Source: Lentibacillus halodurans (GTDB lineage: Bacteria; Bacillota; Bacilli; Bacillales; Amphibacillaceae). Taken from it: 64,000 nt of DNA. The translations under genes were made by a program, and so were the position numbers. The notes below the pieces were generated by a model. That model saw only the letters and a program-made list of their open reading frames with translations, did not search any database and was not told the origin of the DNA. Of the stretch, positions 55,384 through 64,000 are shown in pieces. How positions within the stretch are numbered: position 1 is the first letter of the stretch; each line of letters begins with the position of its first letter. The stretch is taken from positions 440,734 through 504,733 of the forward strand of contig NZ_FOJW01000001.1 of the NCBI RefSeq assembly GCF_900112045.1, read 5' to 3'.

Positions 55384-56508
55384 TTATTTTAATTTCAATA
55401 GCCGATCTGACTGGCTAATGATATCCGTTACCCGGACACCGAAATTCTCATCAATAACAACTACTTCGCCTTTTGCAATTAATTTTTCATTGACCAGAAT
55501 ATCGACCGGTTCCCCGGCAAGTTTATCCAGTTCAACAACTGCCCCGGCCGATAACTCCAATATGTCTTTTATCGATCTTTGGGTTCTTCCAAGTTCGACT
55601 GATACTTTCAGCGGGATATCCAATAACATATCAAGATTCCGCTTTTCATTATGGTTAAAATCTGCCTGTTCTAAATCAGAGAAAGCTGCCTGCTGTATAG
55701 ACGAGGAATCCGAGTTGAGTTTATCACCCAAATATTGCGGATTTTGATTTTCATCAATACGCTCTGACTGTTGCCGATGACTATAATCGGACGTTTTTTC
55801 CACTTCTGCCGTCACAGCGGCTTCTTGTCTGCTTTCGTCCGAGGATGCCTCCATCAATTGCTCCACTAATTGTCTGGCGAACGAAAGTGGAATGACTTGC
55901 ATAATATTCGAATCGATTAAATGGCCAACTTGTAAATGAAAGGAAACTTTGACCAGATAATCCTCATCGGTAATCACCCCGGTACTTTGCACGTTATCCC
56001 CCTTTTCCACCCTTATAGCTGGTGGAGATATGTCAATACGTTTTTCAAAAACAGTTGACATACTGGTTGCTGCTGTACCCATCATTTGATTCATCACTTC
56101 CTGAATGGCACTTAAATGGATCTCCTGTAATTCCTTATCAGGTGTAGTACCATCTCCTCCGAGCATGATATCTGAAATAACCGCAGCATCATCTGATTTC
56201 ATCAAAAGTACATTTTGTCCATTGAACCCCTCGGAATAATTTACATGGATGCTTACTTGTTCCATTTCATTGTGAAAATCATCTTTCGTTATGACTGATA
56301 CTTCGGGCGTTGTGATCTCAACTTTTTGATTTAACAAAGTGGACAAAGTCGTTGCTGAACTGCCAAACGAAATATTACCGATCTCACCCAGCGTATCCTG
56401 CTCTGTTGTGGACAGTAATTCAGACGTATTATGGGCGTCCTCAGCTTCATCCTCGCCGACTTTTAACAAGGCATCTATTTCGTCCTGGGAAAGCTTGCCA
56501 TCATTCAT
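55384..56508 (-). CDS. fliY: Flagellar switch phosphatase FliY
   Basis: A 374-residue protein from the ATG at 56508, overlapping the fliM stop by 8 bases. An N-terminal CheY-P-binding peptide (LSQDEIDALLK) is followed by a CheC-like domain with two phosphatase motifs (LGEIGNISFGSSAT, IQEVMNQMMGTAAT) and a C-terminal FliN/SpoA domain (~295-374). FliY both builds the switch C-ring and dephosphorylates CheY-P. Confidence 0.96.
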   Translation of the reverse strand: MNDGKLSQDEIDALLKVGEDEAEDAHNTSELLSTTEQDTLGEIGNISFGSSATTLSTLLNQKVEITTPEVSVITKDDFHNEMEQVSIHVNYSEGFNGQNVLLMKSDDAAVISDIMLGGDGTTPDKELQEIHLSAIQEVMNQMMGTAATSMSTVFEKRIDISPPAIRVEKGDNVQSTGVITDEDYLVKVSFHLQVGHLIDSNIMQVIPLSFARQLVEQLMEASSDESRQEAAVTAEVEKTSDYSHRQQSERIDENQNPQYLGDKLNSDSSSIQQAAFSDLEQADFNHNEKRNLDMLLDIPLKVSVELGRTQRSIKDILELSAGAVVELDKLAGEPVDILVNEKLIAKGEVVVIDENFGVRVTDIISQSDRLLKLK

Positions 56509-57496
56509 CTTCGTTCCCCCTTTTGAGTTCCTCCAGCACTTGCACAGCCATTTTATTTTTATATTTACCTGGCTGCACATGAAACTTCGGCAGATCATTG
56601 ATTTGCAATTGTAATGGACGATCAATCGGCTGATTTAATCCGATGACATCATCCTTATGTAAATGCAGCAGCTGATCGATACTAATTGTTGTCTCACCGA
56701 GAAATGTTTTTGCTTCGACCTCGGCACGCTGAAGGCTTTGTGTTATTTTCGCGTAAGATTCCGAATCCTGCTTATTCGTGTTTGACTGCATCCAGTAATG
56801 AACCGACAAATTCGGTATAATCGGTTCTAGCACAATATGCGGAATGCAAATATTGATCATACCGCTTGTTTCTCCAATGGTTGTGTCGAGTGATACGATC
56901 ACGACGGTTTCATTGGGTGATACCATTTGCAGAAATTGCGGATTGACTTCAAACTCTTCCAGAACCGGATCAAATTCGATAATGGATGACCATGCCTCGG
57001 ATAAACTTATTCGTGATTTCTCAAAAAGCTGTGACATGAGCATCGTTTCGATTTCAGTCAAGTTTTCCACTTTATTAATACTGCTGCCTCGTCCGCCCAG
57101 CTGCCGATCAAGCATGGCATAGGCAATATTCGGATTGACTTCCATTAAAATCCTTCCTTCCAGTGGCTGAACACTGAACATATTTAATACCGTCATTGTC
57201 GGAATCGATCTGATAAATTCCTCATAAGGTATTTGGTCGACGGAAGCAACAGAAATATTGACATATGACCGTAATTCTCCTGAGAAATAAGTCGTCAATA
57301 AACGAGCGTAATTTTCATGTATACGTGCAAGGCTTCTGATCTGATCTTTGGAAAACCGTAGAGCCCGCTTAAAATCATATACACGGACTTTCTGCTCTTC
57401 ATTTTCTTGTTTTAACTCTTCTGCATTCATTTCGCCTGATGATATAGCAGACAATAATGCATCAATCTCATTTTGTGAAAGAACTTCTTCCACCAA
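56501..57496 (-). CDS. fliM: Flagellar motor switch protein FliM
   Basis: A 331-residue protein with the N-terminal CheY-binding motif (VLSQNEIDALLSAI), the CheC-like middle domain and a C-terminal SpoA domain (~250-325). It sets motor rotation direction. It follows fliL by 69 bases. Confidence 0.96.
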   Translation of the reverse strand: MVEEVLSQNEIDALLSAISSGEMNAEELKQENEEQKVRVYDFKRALRFSKDQIRSLARIHENYARLLTTYFSGELRSYVNISVASVDQIPYEEFIRSIPTMTVLNMFSVQPLEGRILMEVNPNIAYAMLDRQLGGRGSSINKVENLTEIETMLMSQLFEKSRISLSEAWSSIIEFDPVLEEFEVNPQFLQMVSPNETVVIVSLDTTIGETSGMINICIPHIVLEPIIPNLSVHYWMQSNTNKQDSESYAKITQSLQRAEVEAKTFLGETTISIDQLLHLHKDDVIGLNQPIDRPLQLQINDLPKFHVQPGKYKNKMAVQVLEELKRGNEDE

Positions 57497-57565
57497 TAAA
57501 CTTCACCTCCAAAATGGAGTTTCCTGCTTTTTATACACGTATAAAAAAGCGTGTATGAACCTCTT

Positions 57566-57985
57566 TTACTGTAAAATCTTGCTGGTTGTATAAACATCCG
57601 TAATACTTCCTTCTGTCATCACTTCATTTAATTTTAGCTGCACAGCATCCTCCAGATCAGACAGGCCTGATTTAAATTTTTCTTCATCCATTTCAGCAAG
57701 TTCTTTGATTAGAATATTTTTCAGCTGAAATTCCCTTTTCTGAGCTTCTTCCCTTGCCTTATCACTGTCGGTAACAACCTGGAATTGAATTCGTACGAAG
57801 CTTCCATTCTCCAGGTCAGTTGTAATTTCAGGTGTTTCATACGAATGTTCCAAAACCGTATCAAGGGATTGTGCATTGCCCTCACTTGGTTCATCCGTCA
57901 CATATAATACGATAATCAATGCACCAACCCCGGCAAGTAAAAGCACAACAAGCGAGGTTATCATTGTTTTTGCCAGTTTACCCAT
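57566..57985 (-). CDS. fliL: Flagellar basal body-associated protein FliL
   Basis: A 139-residue single-pass membrane protein: membrane helix at ~8-30 (MITSLVVLLLAGVGALIIVL) and an external domain with the family stretch YETPEITTDLENGSFVRIQF. FliL supports stator function. The ATG at 57985 has AGGTGAT upstream and overlaps swrD by 8 bases. Confidence 0.93.
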   Translation of the reverse strand: MGKLAKTMITSLVVLLLAGVGALIIVLYVTDEPSEGNAQSLDTVLEHSYETPEITTDLENGSFVRIQFQVVTDSDKAREEAQKREFQLKNILIKELAEMDEEKFKSGLSDLEDAVQLKLNEVMTEGSITDVYTTSKILQ

Positions 57986-58196
57986 TGCTATCACCTGCCT
58001 CTTTAAATCGGCTGTTCAATCCGATTTGCTTGTAGTAATTGGTTGCAAGCTGTGAGACATCGGATTCGGAATCTTTGACAACGATCTTCCTGCCATTTGT
58101 TAATGTAATGGTTGTATCCGGATGTGACTGAATCTGCTCGATCATCAAGGCATTTAATGTAAATAAATCTCCATTTAATTTCGTAAGCTGAATCAT
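57978..58196 (-). CDS. swrD: FlbD family protein SwrD (YlzI)
   Basis: A 72-residue protein starting MIQLTKLNGDLFTLNALMIE with the core TLTNGRKIVVKDS, typical of FlbD/YlzI. In Bacillus subtilis, SwrD raises stator power for swarming. It lies between flgE and fliL, whose product acts at the stator, which fits that role. Confidence 0.92.
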   Translation of the reverse strand: MIQLTKLNGDLFTLNALMIEQIQSHPDTTITLTNGRKIVVKDSESDVSQLATNYYKQIGLNSRFKEAGDSNG

Positions 58197-58241
58197 ATGT
58201 TGGCGGGAGCATTCCTGTTTGGAACGCCCCCTACCCCCTTA

Positions 58242-59045
58242 TTACCGTTTTAGATTCACAAGTTCCTGCAGGATTTCATCTGATGTCGTAATGATTCTCG
58301 TATTTGCCTGGAACCCGCGCTGTGCTGTAATCATTTCTGTGAATTCCTCAGCCAGGTCAACGTTGGACATTTCCAGTGCCCCGCTGACGATCGTTGCGGC
58401 TCCATCTGTTTCTGGATCCGTTAAATTGGGAACACCTGAATTATTTGATTCAAGATATAAACTCCCTCCATCTTTTTCAAGACCAGCCGGATTGGAAAAA
58501 ACAGCGATTTGAATTTGCTGATTATCTTCCACGTTATTGTCGCCATCAACATACGTAACCGTTCCATCCTTTTCAATGTTGATGTTTGTAGCATTTTCCG
58601 GAATATTCAGATGGGATTCTTGACCATTTTCATCAACGCCCATCAAATAATAACCATCGGAATTTACAATATCGCCATTCGTATCCAGATAAAAATTCCC
58701 TGCACGTGTATATGCTTGTCCATCCGGCGTCTCGAGAACAAACATCCCGTCCCCTTCAAGCTGAAGATCCAGCGGGTTGTCGGTTGTTTGACTAAATCCC
58801 TGTGTATGAATATCATCTATTGAACCTAATTGGGAACCTAAACCGACCTGTGAGGGGTTAACACCGCCACGGTTTTCCGTTGGCCCCGATGCCCCGGTTG
58901 TCGTCTGACTCAATAGATCCTGAAATGTCACTCTGCCTTTCTTGAATCCTGCTGTATTGACATTCGAAATATTGTTGCCAACAACATCCAATTTTGTTTG
59001 AAATCCTTTCATTCCGGAAATTCCGGCATACATGGAACGTAACAT
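58242..59045 (-). CDS. flgE: Flagellar hook protein FlgE (FlgG-like)
   Basis: A 267-residue hook/rod-family protein. The N-terminal D0 motif (MLRSMYAGISGMKGFQTKLD, NNISNVNTAGFKK) and the matching C-terminal helix (MSNVDLAEEFTEMITAQRGF) pair in the hook lumen. The Bacillus hook protein is short and was once named FlgG; position after flgD and length support FlgE. Confidence 0.93.
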   Translation of the reverse strand: MLRSMYAGISGMKGFQTKLDVVGNNISNVNTAGFKKGRVTFQDLLSQTTTGASGPTENRGGVNPSQVGLGSQLGSIDDIHTQGFSQTTDNPLDLQLEGDGMFVLETPDGQAYTRAGNFYLDTNGDIVNSDGYYLMGVDENGQESHLNIPENATNINIEKDGTVTYVDGDNNVEDNQQIQIAVFSNPAGLEKDGGSLYLESNNSGVPNLTDPETDGAATIVSGALEMSNVDLAEEFTEMITAQRGFQANTRIITTSDEILQELVNLKR

Positions 59046-59131
59046 GTCCTATCTCTCCTTTATTGGTTTTGGCTTAAGATTCTGGCGCTGTATCTATCAG
59101 TCAACAGCCTCGGCCTCCCCATAGGACCAGC

Positions 59132-59509
59132 CTATTCATCTATCAGAATCGTGCCATTTATATTGGTGAAAATTTTACTTACTGCCTCTTTTTTATTCAT
59201 CGCTGTTATAACCGTATTGTTTTTAGCACTCACCAATAGTGCCGCTTCATCTGTCAGAACCAATGAGTCCGTGACACCTTTTTGTTTGGCTTCTCCCATT
59301 TTTGCTGAAATGGTCTGCCATTGTGTTTCATTAATGGTGATATCCCGCTCATTCAGTCGTTGTTCTGCGTGTTTGCTGATTTTGATATCCTGAACTTCCG
59401 TCAACACATCTTTGAAACTTGTTTCTGATTGACTGTGATTTGCAGGCATTTTCACAGTCGACAGCGGCATTGCATGATGCTGCTGTAATTGATGTATGCG
59501 GTGGTCCAT
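59132..59509 (-). CDS. Flagellar operon protein, TIGR02530 family
   Basis: A 125-residue protein from the ATG at 59509, with the family core DIKISKHAEQRLNERDI and VTDSLVLTDEAALLVSAKN. Proteins of this family lie between flgD and flgE in Bacillus and Clostridium flagellar operons. The role is unknown, perhaps in hook assembly. The start overlaps the last part of flgD, separated from its stop by 1 base. Confidence 0.88.
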   Translation of the reverse strand: MDHRIHQLQQHHAMPLSTVKMPANHSQSETSFKDVLTEVQDIKISKHAEQRLNERDITINETQWQTISAKMGEAKQKGVTDSLVLTDEAALLVSAKNNTVITAMNKKEAVSKIFTNINGTILIDE

Positions 59510-59510
59510 G

Positions 59511-60014
59511 CTAATCACTTCCTTCGTCAGGATGGGGACCGTTTATATCATCAGCATCAGTTCCATTATTAGTATCTGCACTTGGATCACTTACTTGCGT
59601 GATTGAATCGGCGTAAATCTTTTCACCATTTTCAAGATCCAGAACAGCCAATCCTTCATGCTGACTTACTGCAGTAACCTTGCTTGTTTCAATATCAAGT
59701 TTTTCACCCGTTTCTTCATCGTAAGGATAGTAGGAAACTTCCTTACCAATCATGTGACTGTATTGAAGAATCGGTGAAACATTCTGCTGTTGTACCAGCT
59801 GATCAATCGAGTTTGCCATATTCATAGTCTGCTCCAGCTGTGAAAAGGATGCCATTTGTGATATGAATTGCTCGTTATCCATTGGACTGGACGGATCCTG
59901 ATTTTGCAGCTGCGTCATTAAAATTTTCAGGAACTCATCCTTGCCAAGATCAGGACTTGGGACGCGTTCTGTCTGCTGATTATTCAAATAAAGGGATGAA
60001 TCAATTGCCGTCAT
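59511..60014 (-). CDS. flgD: Hook-capping protein FlgD
   Basis: A 167-residue protein from the ATG at 60014. The conserved N-terminal FlgD region is clear (GKDEFLKILMTQLQNQDPSSPMDNEQFISQMASFSQLEQ, cited in parts) and a short C-terminal domain follows, ending in an Asp/Asn-rich tail. It caps the growing hook. It follows fliK with a 9-base gap. Confidence 0.94.
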   Translation of the reverse strand: MTAIDSSLYLNNQQTERVPSPDLGKDEFLKILMTQLQNQDPSSPMDNEQFISQMASFSQLEQTMNMANSIDQLVQQQNVSPILQYSHMIGKEVSYYPYDEETGEKLDIETSKVTAVSQHEGLAVLDLENGEKIYADSITQVSDPSADTNNGTDADDINGPHPDEGSD

Positions 60015-60023
60015 CTTTCTCAC

Positions 60024-61376
60024 CTACACCTTCTCATTCATTAAAACCTCTTGTAATTGTTCATCAAAATCCTCTTCATCTTCAGGATGGTCGTCTTGTT
60101 CAAAATGGCCTGACTGTTCCTGGTCACGGTCATCCATTGGCTGTCCATCCTCTTTATGCTGGTTTGTTTGCATTTGCTGTGTTGTGACATCCTGTTTTTC
60201 CACCACTACCTGTTGTGGCGAAAACATGTTTTTAAGATGATGCATGTTTGCTTCCAGCATATCTTTAGCAGCAGCAGACGTAACAATGATTTTCACTGTC
60301 ATTTCACCATTCATCTGCGTCAGCTTGACCATCATATCCCCAAGATTTTCGGGGCGCAGCGATATGTTTAATTGTGAAGTACCATTCTGCAGTGCCATAA
60401 ACTTGCTCGTTTTCATGACCTTTTGAAACTGTTCGATTAATTGATGATCGATAGGCTGTGTGTTGGTCTGATTTAAATGAACAACATATTGCTCCACCTT
60501 TGACATCGGCATTGACGTAACAGTCTGCTGTCTGTTTGCCTTATCCAGTTGCAGCTGGCTTTGCATCGCATGCTGCAGCCATTTAGCGACATCACTGCTT
60601 GTTACTTTGGCATTTGAATTATACTGCTGCTTCATAACGAGCTGATTTCGTTTTTGAAAAGATTGAACAAGTTCCTTCCAGATAGCCTGATTTTTTTCAT
60701 TGTTCCCAGAGATCGATTCCAATAAAGTGCCTGATTGTTTGTTCGTTTTCTTCGCAAGCGCAGTCCATTGTTCCAGTAACTTCAAAAGCTCTGGTGCCGC
60801 TTTTAAGACACTTTTCTGATCCGTTATTTGTGCCAGCACGTTTTCAGCTTTTGCAAGCAACGCTTCAAATTGATTTTGAATAGACTGATCACTCAATATA
60901 GGTGCCGATGTTTGCAAATGGAAAAGAAGAGGCATGTCCTTATTTTCTGTCATATTTCCAACTTCCTCTGTATGACCACCATGTTCTGTCAAAAGCCTGC
61001 TGATGGCAGCTTCCTGTAAAGCTTCACCTGACACTGCTCCGTCCTCCTCTGCAACACTGTCAATCAATCCCCGCAGCACCTGCATAGCTTCTTCCTTTGA
61101 GACTGCATGACCTATCAGTTTCTGAACTTCCTTTGAACCCGATAACAGTTGAATAAGTTCACTCATGTCCTCTGATCCTGATAACATTTGCTTTAATTCA
61201 CGATTATCCTTTGTAATGGACTGGGCGTTGGTTATGTTATCCGTTTCATTACCGGAACCAGTTAACAGACGCTGGAAAACACTTTGCTGACCAGATGTTG
61301 CATCTTTATTGAGTGTTTGCAGTACACCGTCTTTTGACTGTATGAATTGGTTAAACAGCATTCCGACCGCATTCAA
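60024..61376 (-). CDS. fliK: Hook-length control protein FliK
   Basis: A 450-residue protein from a TTG start at 61376, chosen for the GGGGGTG site 5-9 bases upstream. The N-terminal ~330 residues are variable and rich in Gln, Ser and Glu; the C-terminal Flg_hook domain (residues ~340-415) shows LNISLRPENLGDMMVKLTQ. The tail is Asp/Glu/Gln-rich. FliK measures hook length and triggers the FlhB switch. Confidence 0.93.
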   Translation of the reverse strand: MNAVGMLFNQFIQSKDGVLQTLNKDATSGQQSVFQRLLTGSGNETDNITNAQSITKDNRELKQMLSGSEDMSELIQLLSGSKEVQKLIGHAVSKEEAMQVLRGLIDSVAEEDGAVSGEALQEAAISRLLTEHGGHTEEVGNMTENKDMPLLFHLQTSAPILSDQSIQNQFEALLAKAENVLAQITDQKSVLKAAPELLKLLEQWTALAKKTNKQSGTLLESISGNNEKNQAIWKELVQSFQKRNQLVMKQQYNSNAKVTSSDVAKWLQHAMQSQLQLDKANRQQTVTSMPMSKVEQYVVHLNQTNTQPIDHQLIEQFQKVMKTSKFMALQNGTSQLNISLRPENLGDMMVKLTQMNGEMTVKIIVTSAAAKDMLEANMHHLKNMFSPQQVVVEKQDVTTQQMQTNQHKEDGQPMDDRDQEQSGHFEQDDHPEDEEDFDEQLQEVLMNEKV

Positions 61377-61408
61377 TTTTTCACCCCCTTTCAAGTGGTT
61401 CTTCCATA

Positions 61409-62002
61409 TCATTGTGTTTGATTGACAAACATTTGTGTTAACGTTGCTGCATAATCAGGTTCCATCGCTTCAAATATTTCACCGCGCGCATCATCAGGCA
61501 AATCTTCCAACACCGAAACCGCTAAATCCTGTTCCATATTTTGAAGAATTTGGGCAGCTTGTTCATTGTCCATATCCTGGAACGAAGAAGCGATTGCTGC
61601 GATCGATTCATTCCCAGAAGTTTCGTCATCCTCCGCCTCTTCATCAGCAGATGTCTGCTCATTCTCAAGTCTGACGATTTCTCGTTCCATTTCATCAATG
61701 GTTGATTCCAAATCGGCAACCTGCTGATTTAATCCAGCAATTTCCTCATCTTTACTTGTTATCGCTTCTTGCATTCTCTCTTCCGTGCGTTGTTCGCTCT
61801 CATCCTCATCGGGTGTCATAACCGCGGATAAAACAGGCACACTGCTGCCTTTTTCTTTAGCCCATCCGGCCACATCCACACCGGAAACTGTTAATATAAC
61901 AACCACAAGGACTACTGCTGCTGCTGCCGGAATGACAATTGCAAACAGGAACCACAAAACTGGATTCATTTTCTTTTTTTCATTTTTAGGTTTCTCTGTC
62001 AT
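61409..62002 (-). CDS. ylxF: YlxF / MotE-like flagellar protein
   Basis: A 197-residue protein from the ATG at 62002: membrane helix at ~20-43, an external coiled coil (~70-115, rich in Glu and Gln) and a MgtE N-domain-like C terminus (AAQILQNMEQDLAVSVLEDL). This matches YlxF/MotE, found between fliJ and fliK. MotE acts as a chaperone for the stator in other bacteria; its role here is inferred. Confidence 0.88.
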   Translation of the reverse strand: MTEKPKNEKKKMNPVLWFLFAIVIPAAAAVVLVVVILTVSGVDVAGWAKEKGSSVPVLSAVMTPDEDESEQRTEERMQEAITSKDEEIAGLNQQVADLESTIDEMEREIVRLENEQTSADEEAEDDETSGNESIAAIASSFQDMDNEQAAQILQNMEQDLAVSVLEDLPDDARGEIFEAMEPDYAATLTQMFVNQTQ

Positions 62003-62003
62003 A

Positions 62004-62453
62004 TTACTCACCCGTTATTTGGCTTACATACTGCCGAATCGATATTTCATCCATTGATTCTTTTTCATTCTTTTTGATCATTGCTGTAGATGCTTCTTGG
62101 CGGTGTTCAATTATTTTTTCAAACTTTTTCACTTCCACATGTACATCAGACAAACGTTCATGTTTGTTTTCCATCTCATTCCTGGCTTGCTGCACTTCAT
62201 GCTGCAACCTCATAACCTGCTGATTTAAATTCTCAATATAAACAGCCTGTTCCCGGATTTTGTCAATTGGAGTCGACTGCTGCAAATAATCTTCATACAA
62301 GCTTTCTGCTGTCTCTTTTTTCCGGAGCAGTTCGTATAATGCTGTCGCCGTTCTCTCAAAAATATCGATGGACTTTTGATATGCTTTCTGGGCGTGTGTC
62401 TTTTCATTTTCCCAAATATGCAGAACTTTTGAGAGTGCAGCTGTTTCTGTCAT
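62004..62453 (-). CDS. fliJ: Flagellar export chaperone FliJ
   Basis: A 149-residue coiled-coil protein, predicted helical throughout, starting at the ATG at 62453 that overlaps the fliI stop by one base (TGATG). FliJ fits in the centre of the FliI ATPase ring and aids substrate delivery. Its ribosome site GGAGGGG lies in the end of fliI. Confidence 0.92.
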   Translation of the reverse strand: MTETAALSKVLHIWENEKTHAQKAYQKSIDIFERTATALYELLRKKETAESLYEDYLQQSTPIDKIREQAVYIENLNQQVMRLQHEVQQARNEMENKHERLSDVHVEVKKFEKIIEHRQEASTAMIKKNEKESMDEISIRQYVSQITGE

Positions 62454-63766
62454 CAAACCCCTCCATTCAGCAGCTTTTGCATCTGATCAATTGATTCTTC
62501 CAATGCGTGATAGTCGGATATTCCCTGTTTCAAAAATGCGTTGATTTTTGGATGGTATGAAATAGCCCGGTCAATTTCCTGATTGGTTCCCCGTTTATAT
62601 GCACCGATCTGTATCAGCTCGTTATTTTCCTCATATGTTGCCATTAATTCCCTGATCTGCCGTGCTGCATCTATATGTTTTTGACTTACAATTTTACGCA
62701 TGACCCTGCTGATTGATTTGAGAACATTGATGGCAGGGAAATGCCCTTGCTCTGCCAATTTCCGGTCAAGAATAAAATGACCATCCAAAATCCCCCGTAC
62801 ACTGTCAGCAATCGGTTCATTCATGTCATCACCATCAACCAAAACGGTATAAAATGCTGTTATCGTACCAGATCTGCTTGTTCCGGTCCGCTCGAGCAAC
62901 TTGGGAAGTGCTGCAAATACCGATGGTGTATAGCCTTTGGTTGTAGGCGGTTCACCTATCGCCAGGCCAACTTCCCGCTGTGCCATCGCTATTCGTGTTA
63001 TCGAATCCATTAATAAATTCACTTGATATCCCAAATCCCTGAAGTACTCGCTGATAGCTGTGGCGGTATAAGCGCCTTTTATACGCATAAGAGCCGGCTG
63101 ATCTGAAGTGGCAACCACAACAATTGATTTTTTTAAACCTTCCTCACCAAGTTCTTGATCGATAAACTCACGGACTTCCCTGCCCCGTTCCCCAATCAGA
63201 GCAATGACATTTATATCTGCACTGCTGTTGCGGGCAATCATACCAAGCAATGTACTTTTACCGACACCACTGCCGGCAAAAATGCCTATACGCTGTCCTT
63301 TGCCGACTGTCAGCAATGAATCGATGGATTTGACCCCTGTTTGTATTGGTTCCGAAATAGGAGGTCGTGTTAACGGATTGGGCGGTGCCTGCTCCGTTAA
63401 ATAGCTCGACAGCCCTTTAGGAAGTTTAGAATCATCCAGACATTCGCCCACCGAATTCACAACATTCCCGATCAGTCCCCGGCCAATTTTGACCGTCAAC
63501 GCTTTTCCTGTTGACTCCACCAAACACCCAGGCCCAATTTCAGTAACTTGTGCATAAGGCATCAGGATAATCTTTTCATTGCTGAAGCCAACAACTTCTG
63601 CTGTCACATATTTCTTTTTTGCTGTGCTATGTATACGGCAAACCTCGCCAATATTAGCTTCCGGTCCAAGAGATTCAATCATAAGTCCAACTGCACGCAA
63701 TACTTTTCCATATCGTTTTAATGAATCAGCCTGATCAAGTGCATCTTGATATTTTGTCAGATTCAT
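62453..63766 (-). CDS. fliI: Flagellar export ATPase FliI
   Basis: A 437-residue F1-beta-like ATPase with Walker A GSGVGKSTLLGM near residue 165, the Walker B region LLMDSITRIAMAQRE and GEPPTTKGYTPSVFAALP. It energises loading of flagellar export substrates with FliH and FliJ. The start overlaps the fliH stop by 4 bases. Confidence 0.97.
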   Translation of the reverse strand: MNLTKYQDALDQADSLKRYGKVLRAVGLMIESLGPEANIGEVCRIHSTAKKKYVTAEVVGFSNEKIILMPYAQVTEIGPGCLVESTGKALTVKIGRGLIGNVVNSVGECLDDSKLPKGLSSYLTEQAPPNPLTRPPISEPIQTGVKSIDSLLTVGKGQRIGIFAGSGVGKSTLLGMIARNSSADINVIALIGERGREVREFIDQELGEEGLKKSIVVVATSDQPALMRIKGAYTATAISEYFRDLGYQVNLLMDSITRIAMAQREVGLAIGEPPTTKGYTPSVFAALPKLLERTGTSRSGTITAFYTVLVDGDDMNEPIADSVRGILDGHFILDRKLAEQGHFPAINVLKSISRVMRKIVSQKHIDAARQIRELMATYEENNELIQIGAYKRGTNQEIDRAISYHPKINAFLKQGISDYHALEESIDQMQKLLNGGV

Positions 63767-64000
63767 TGGCCACTCTCCATACTGACCTCGTATAAAACTT
63801 CCCGTAACTCCTGCAGCTGTACATCTATGCTCGCATCAATCTGACCAAAAGGATGCTCAATCAGACAGCTTCCTTCCTTTAATTCATCATTTGCATAAAT
63901 GGTAACTTGTACGTTACGGTCATCAAAATGCGTGAGTTCATCCTTTTGCCTGATAACCAAATCATAATTTACCGGATGCAAATAAATGGCGATTTCTGAT
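63763..64000 (-). CDS. fliH: Flagellar assembly protein FliH, 5' part beyond the window
   Basis: The frame is open to the window edge. The visible C-terminal 78 residues read SEIAIYLHPVNYDLVIRQKDE and onward to the tail EVLYEVSMESGQ, matching the C-terminal globular domain of FliH (HPxDY motif, GSCLIEHPFGQIDAS). FliH restrains FliI until export. The N-terminal part and start lie outside this window. Confidence 0.9.
   Translation of the reverse strand, partial: SEIAIYLHPVNYDLVIRQKDELTHFDDRNVQVTIYANDELKEGSCLIEHPFGQIDASIDVQLQELREVLYEVSMESGQ

Noticed and set aside
56509-56625. Longer N terminus for FliY
   Set aside because: The extra codons lie inside fliM and do not resemble the FliY N terminus, which starts at the CheY-binding peptide.

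Overview
The window is a collinear block of core chromosome from a low-GC, endospore-forming, flagellated Firmicute of the family Bacillaceae. The evidence is the Bacillus-type gene order from ymfK to the fla/che operon, the spoVFA-spoVFB dipicolinate genes, SpoIIIE, the C-family polymerase PolC and the SwrB and SwrD swarming genes. Acidic surface proteins and the type of dispersed repeat at 43844-44146 suggest a moderately halophilic lineage such as Virgibacillus, Lentibacillus or Oceanobacillus; this is inference. Every supported gene lies on the minus strand, so transcription runs from high to low coordinates.

Layout in window order. 1-4486: ymfK (cut by the edge), ymfJ, ymfI (EF-P modification reductase) and the M16 peptidase pair ymfH-ymfF. 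4695-10403: a BMP-type nucleoside ABC transporter (nupNOPQ-like) and its probable GntR regulator. 10826-14322: spoIIIE, ylzJ, tepA. 14442-19202: dapA-dapG-asd-spoVFB-spoVFA, which joins the aspartate/diaminopimelate pathway to spore dipicolinate synthesis and has a sigma-K-like promoter. 19341-21845: ymxH, mlpA, ylxY. 21958-31549: the translation/RNA cluster rimP-nusA-ylxR-ylxQ-infB-ylxP-rbfA-truB-ribF-rpsO-pnpA. 31896-42737: polC, rasP, cdsA, uppS, frr, pyrH, tsf, rpsB. 42940-64000: the 3' two-thirds of the fla/che operon, from fliH (cut by the edge) to sigD, then repeats, a small unknown gene and swrB.

The regulatory layout is readable. Good sigma-A promoters lie before rpsB, the rimP-nusA operon, pnpA and nupN. 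Factor-independent terminators follow ymfJ, nupQ, nupN, spoIIIE, ylzJ, dapA, ymxH, pnpA, rpsO, rbfA, rpsB and frr. The rimP-nusA leader holds two terminator-like hairpins between promoter and first gene.

The most notable result is what is absent relative to the Bacillus subtilis order: no cheA and a CheB without its receiver domain in the che block, no dxr and no proS between cdsA and polC, and no rnjB between dapA and tepA. There is no CRISPR array, prophage, defence island, tRNA, rRNA or intact transposase. I found no clear new multi-gene system. The items worth following are the gene losses, two inverted repeat copies between sigD and swrB, a palindromic element downstream of spoIIIE, and several structured leaders.
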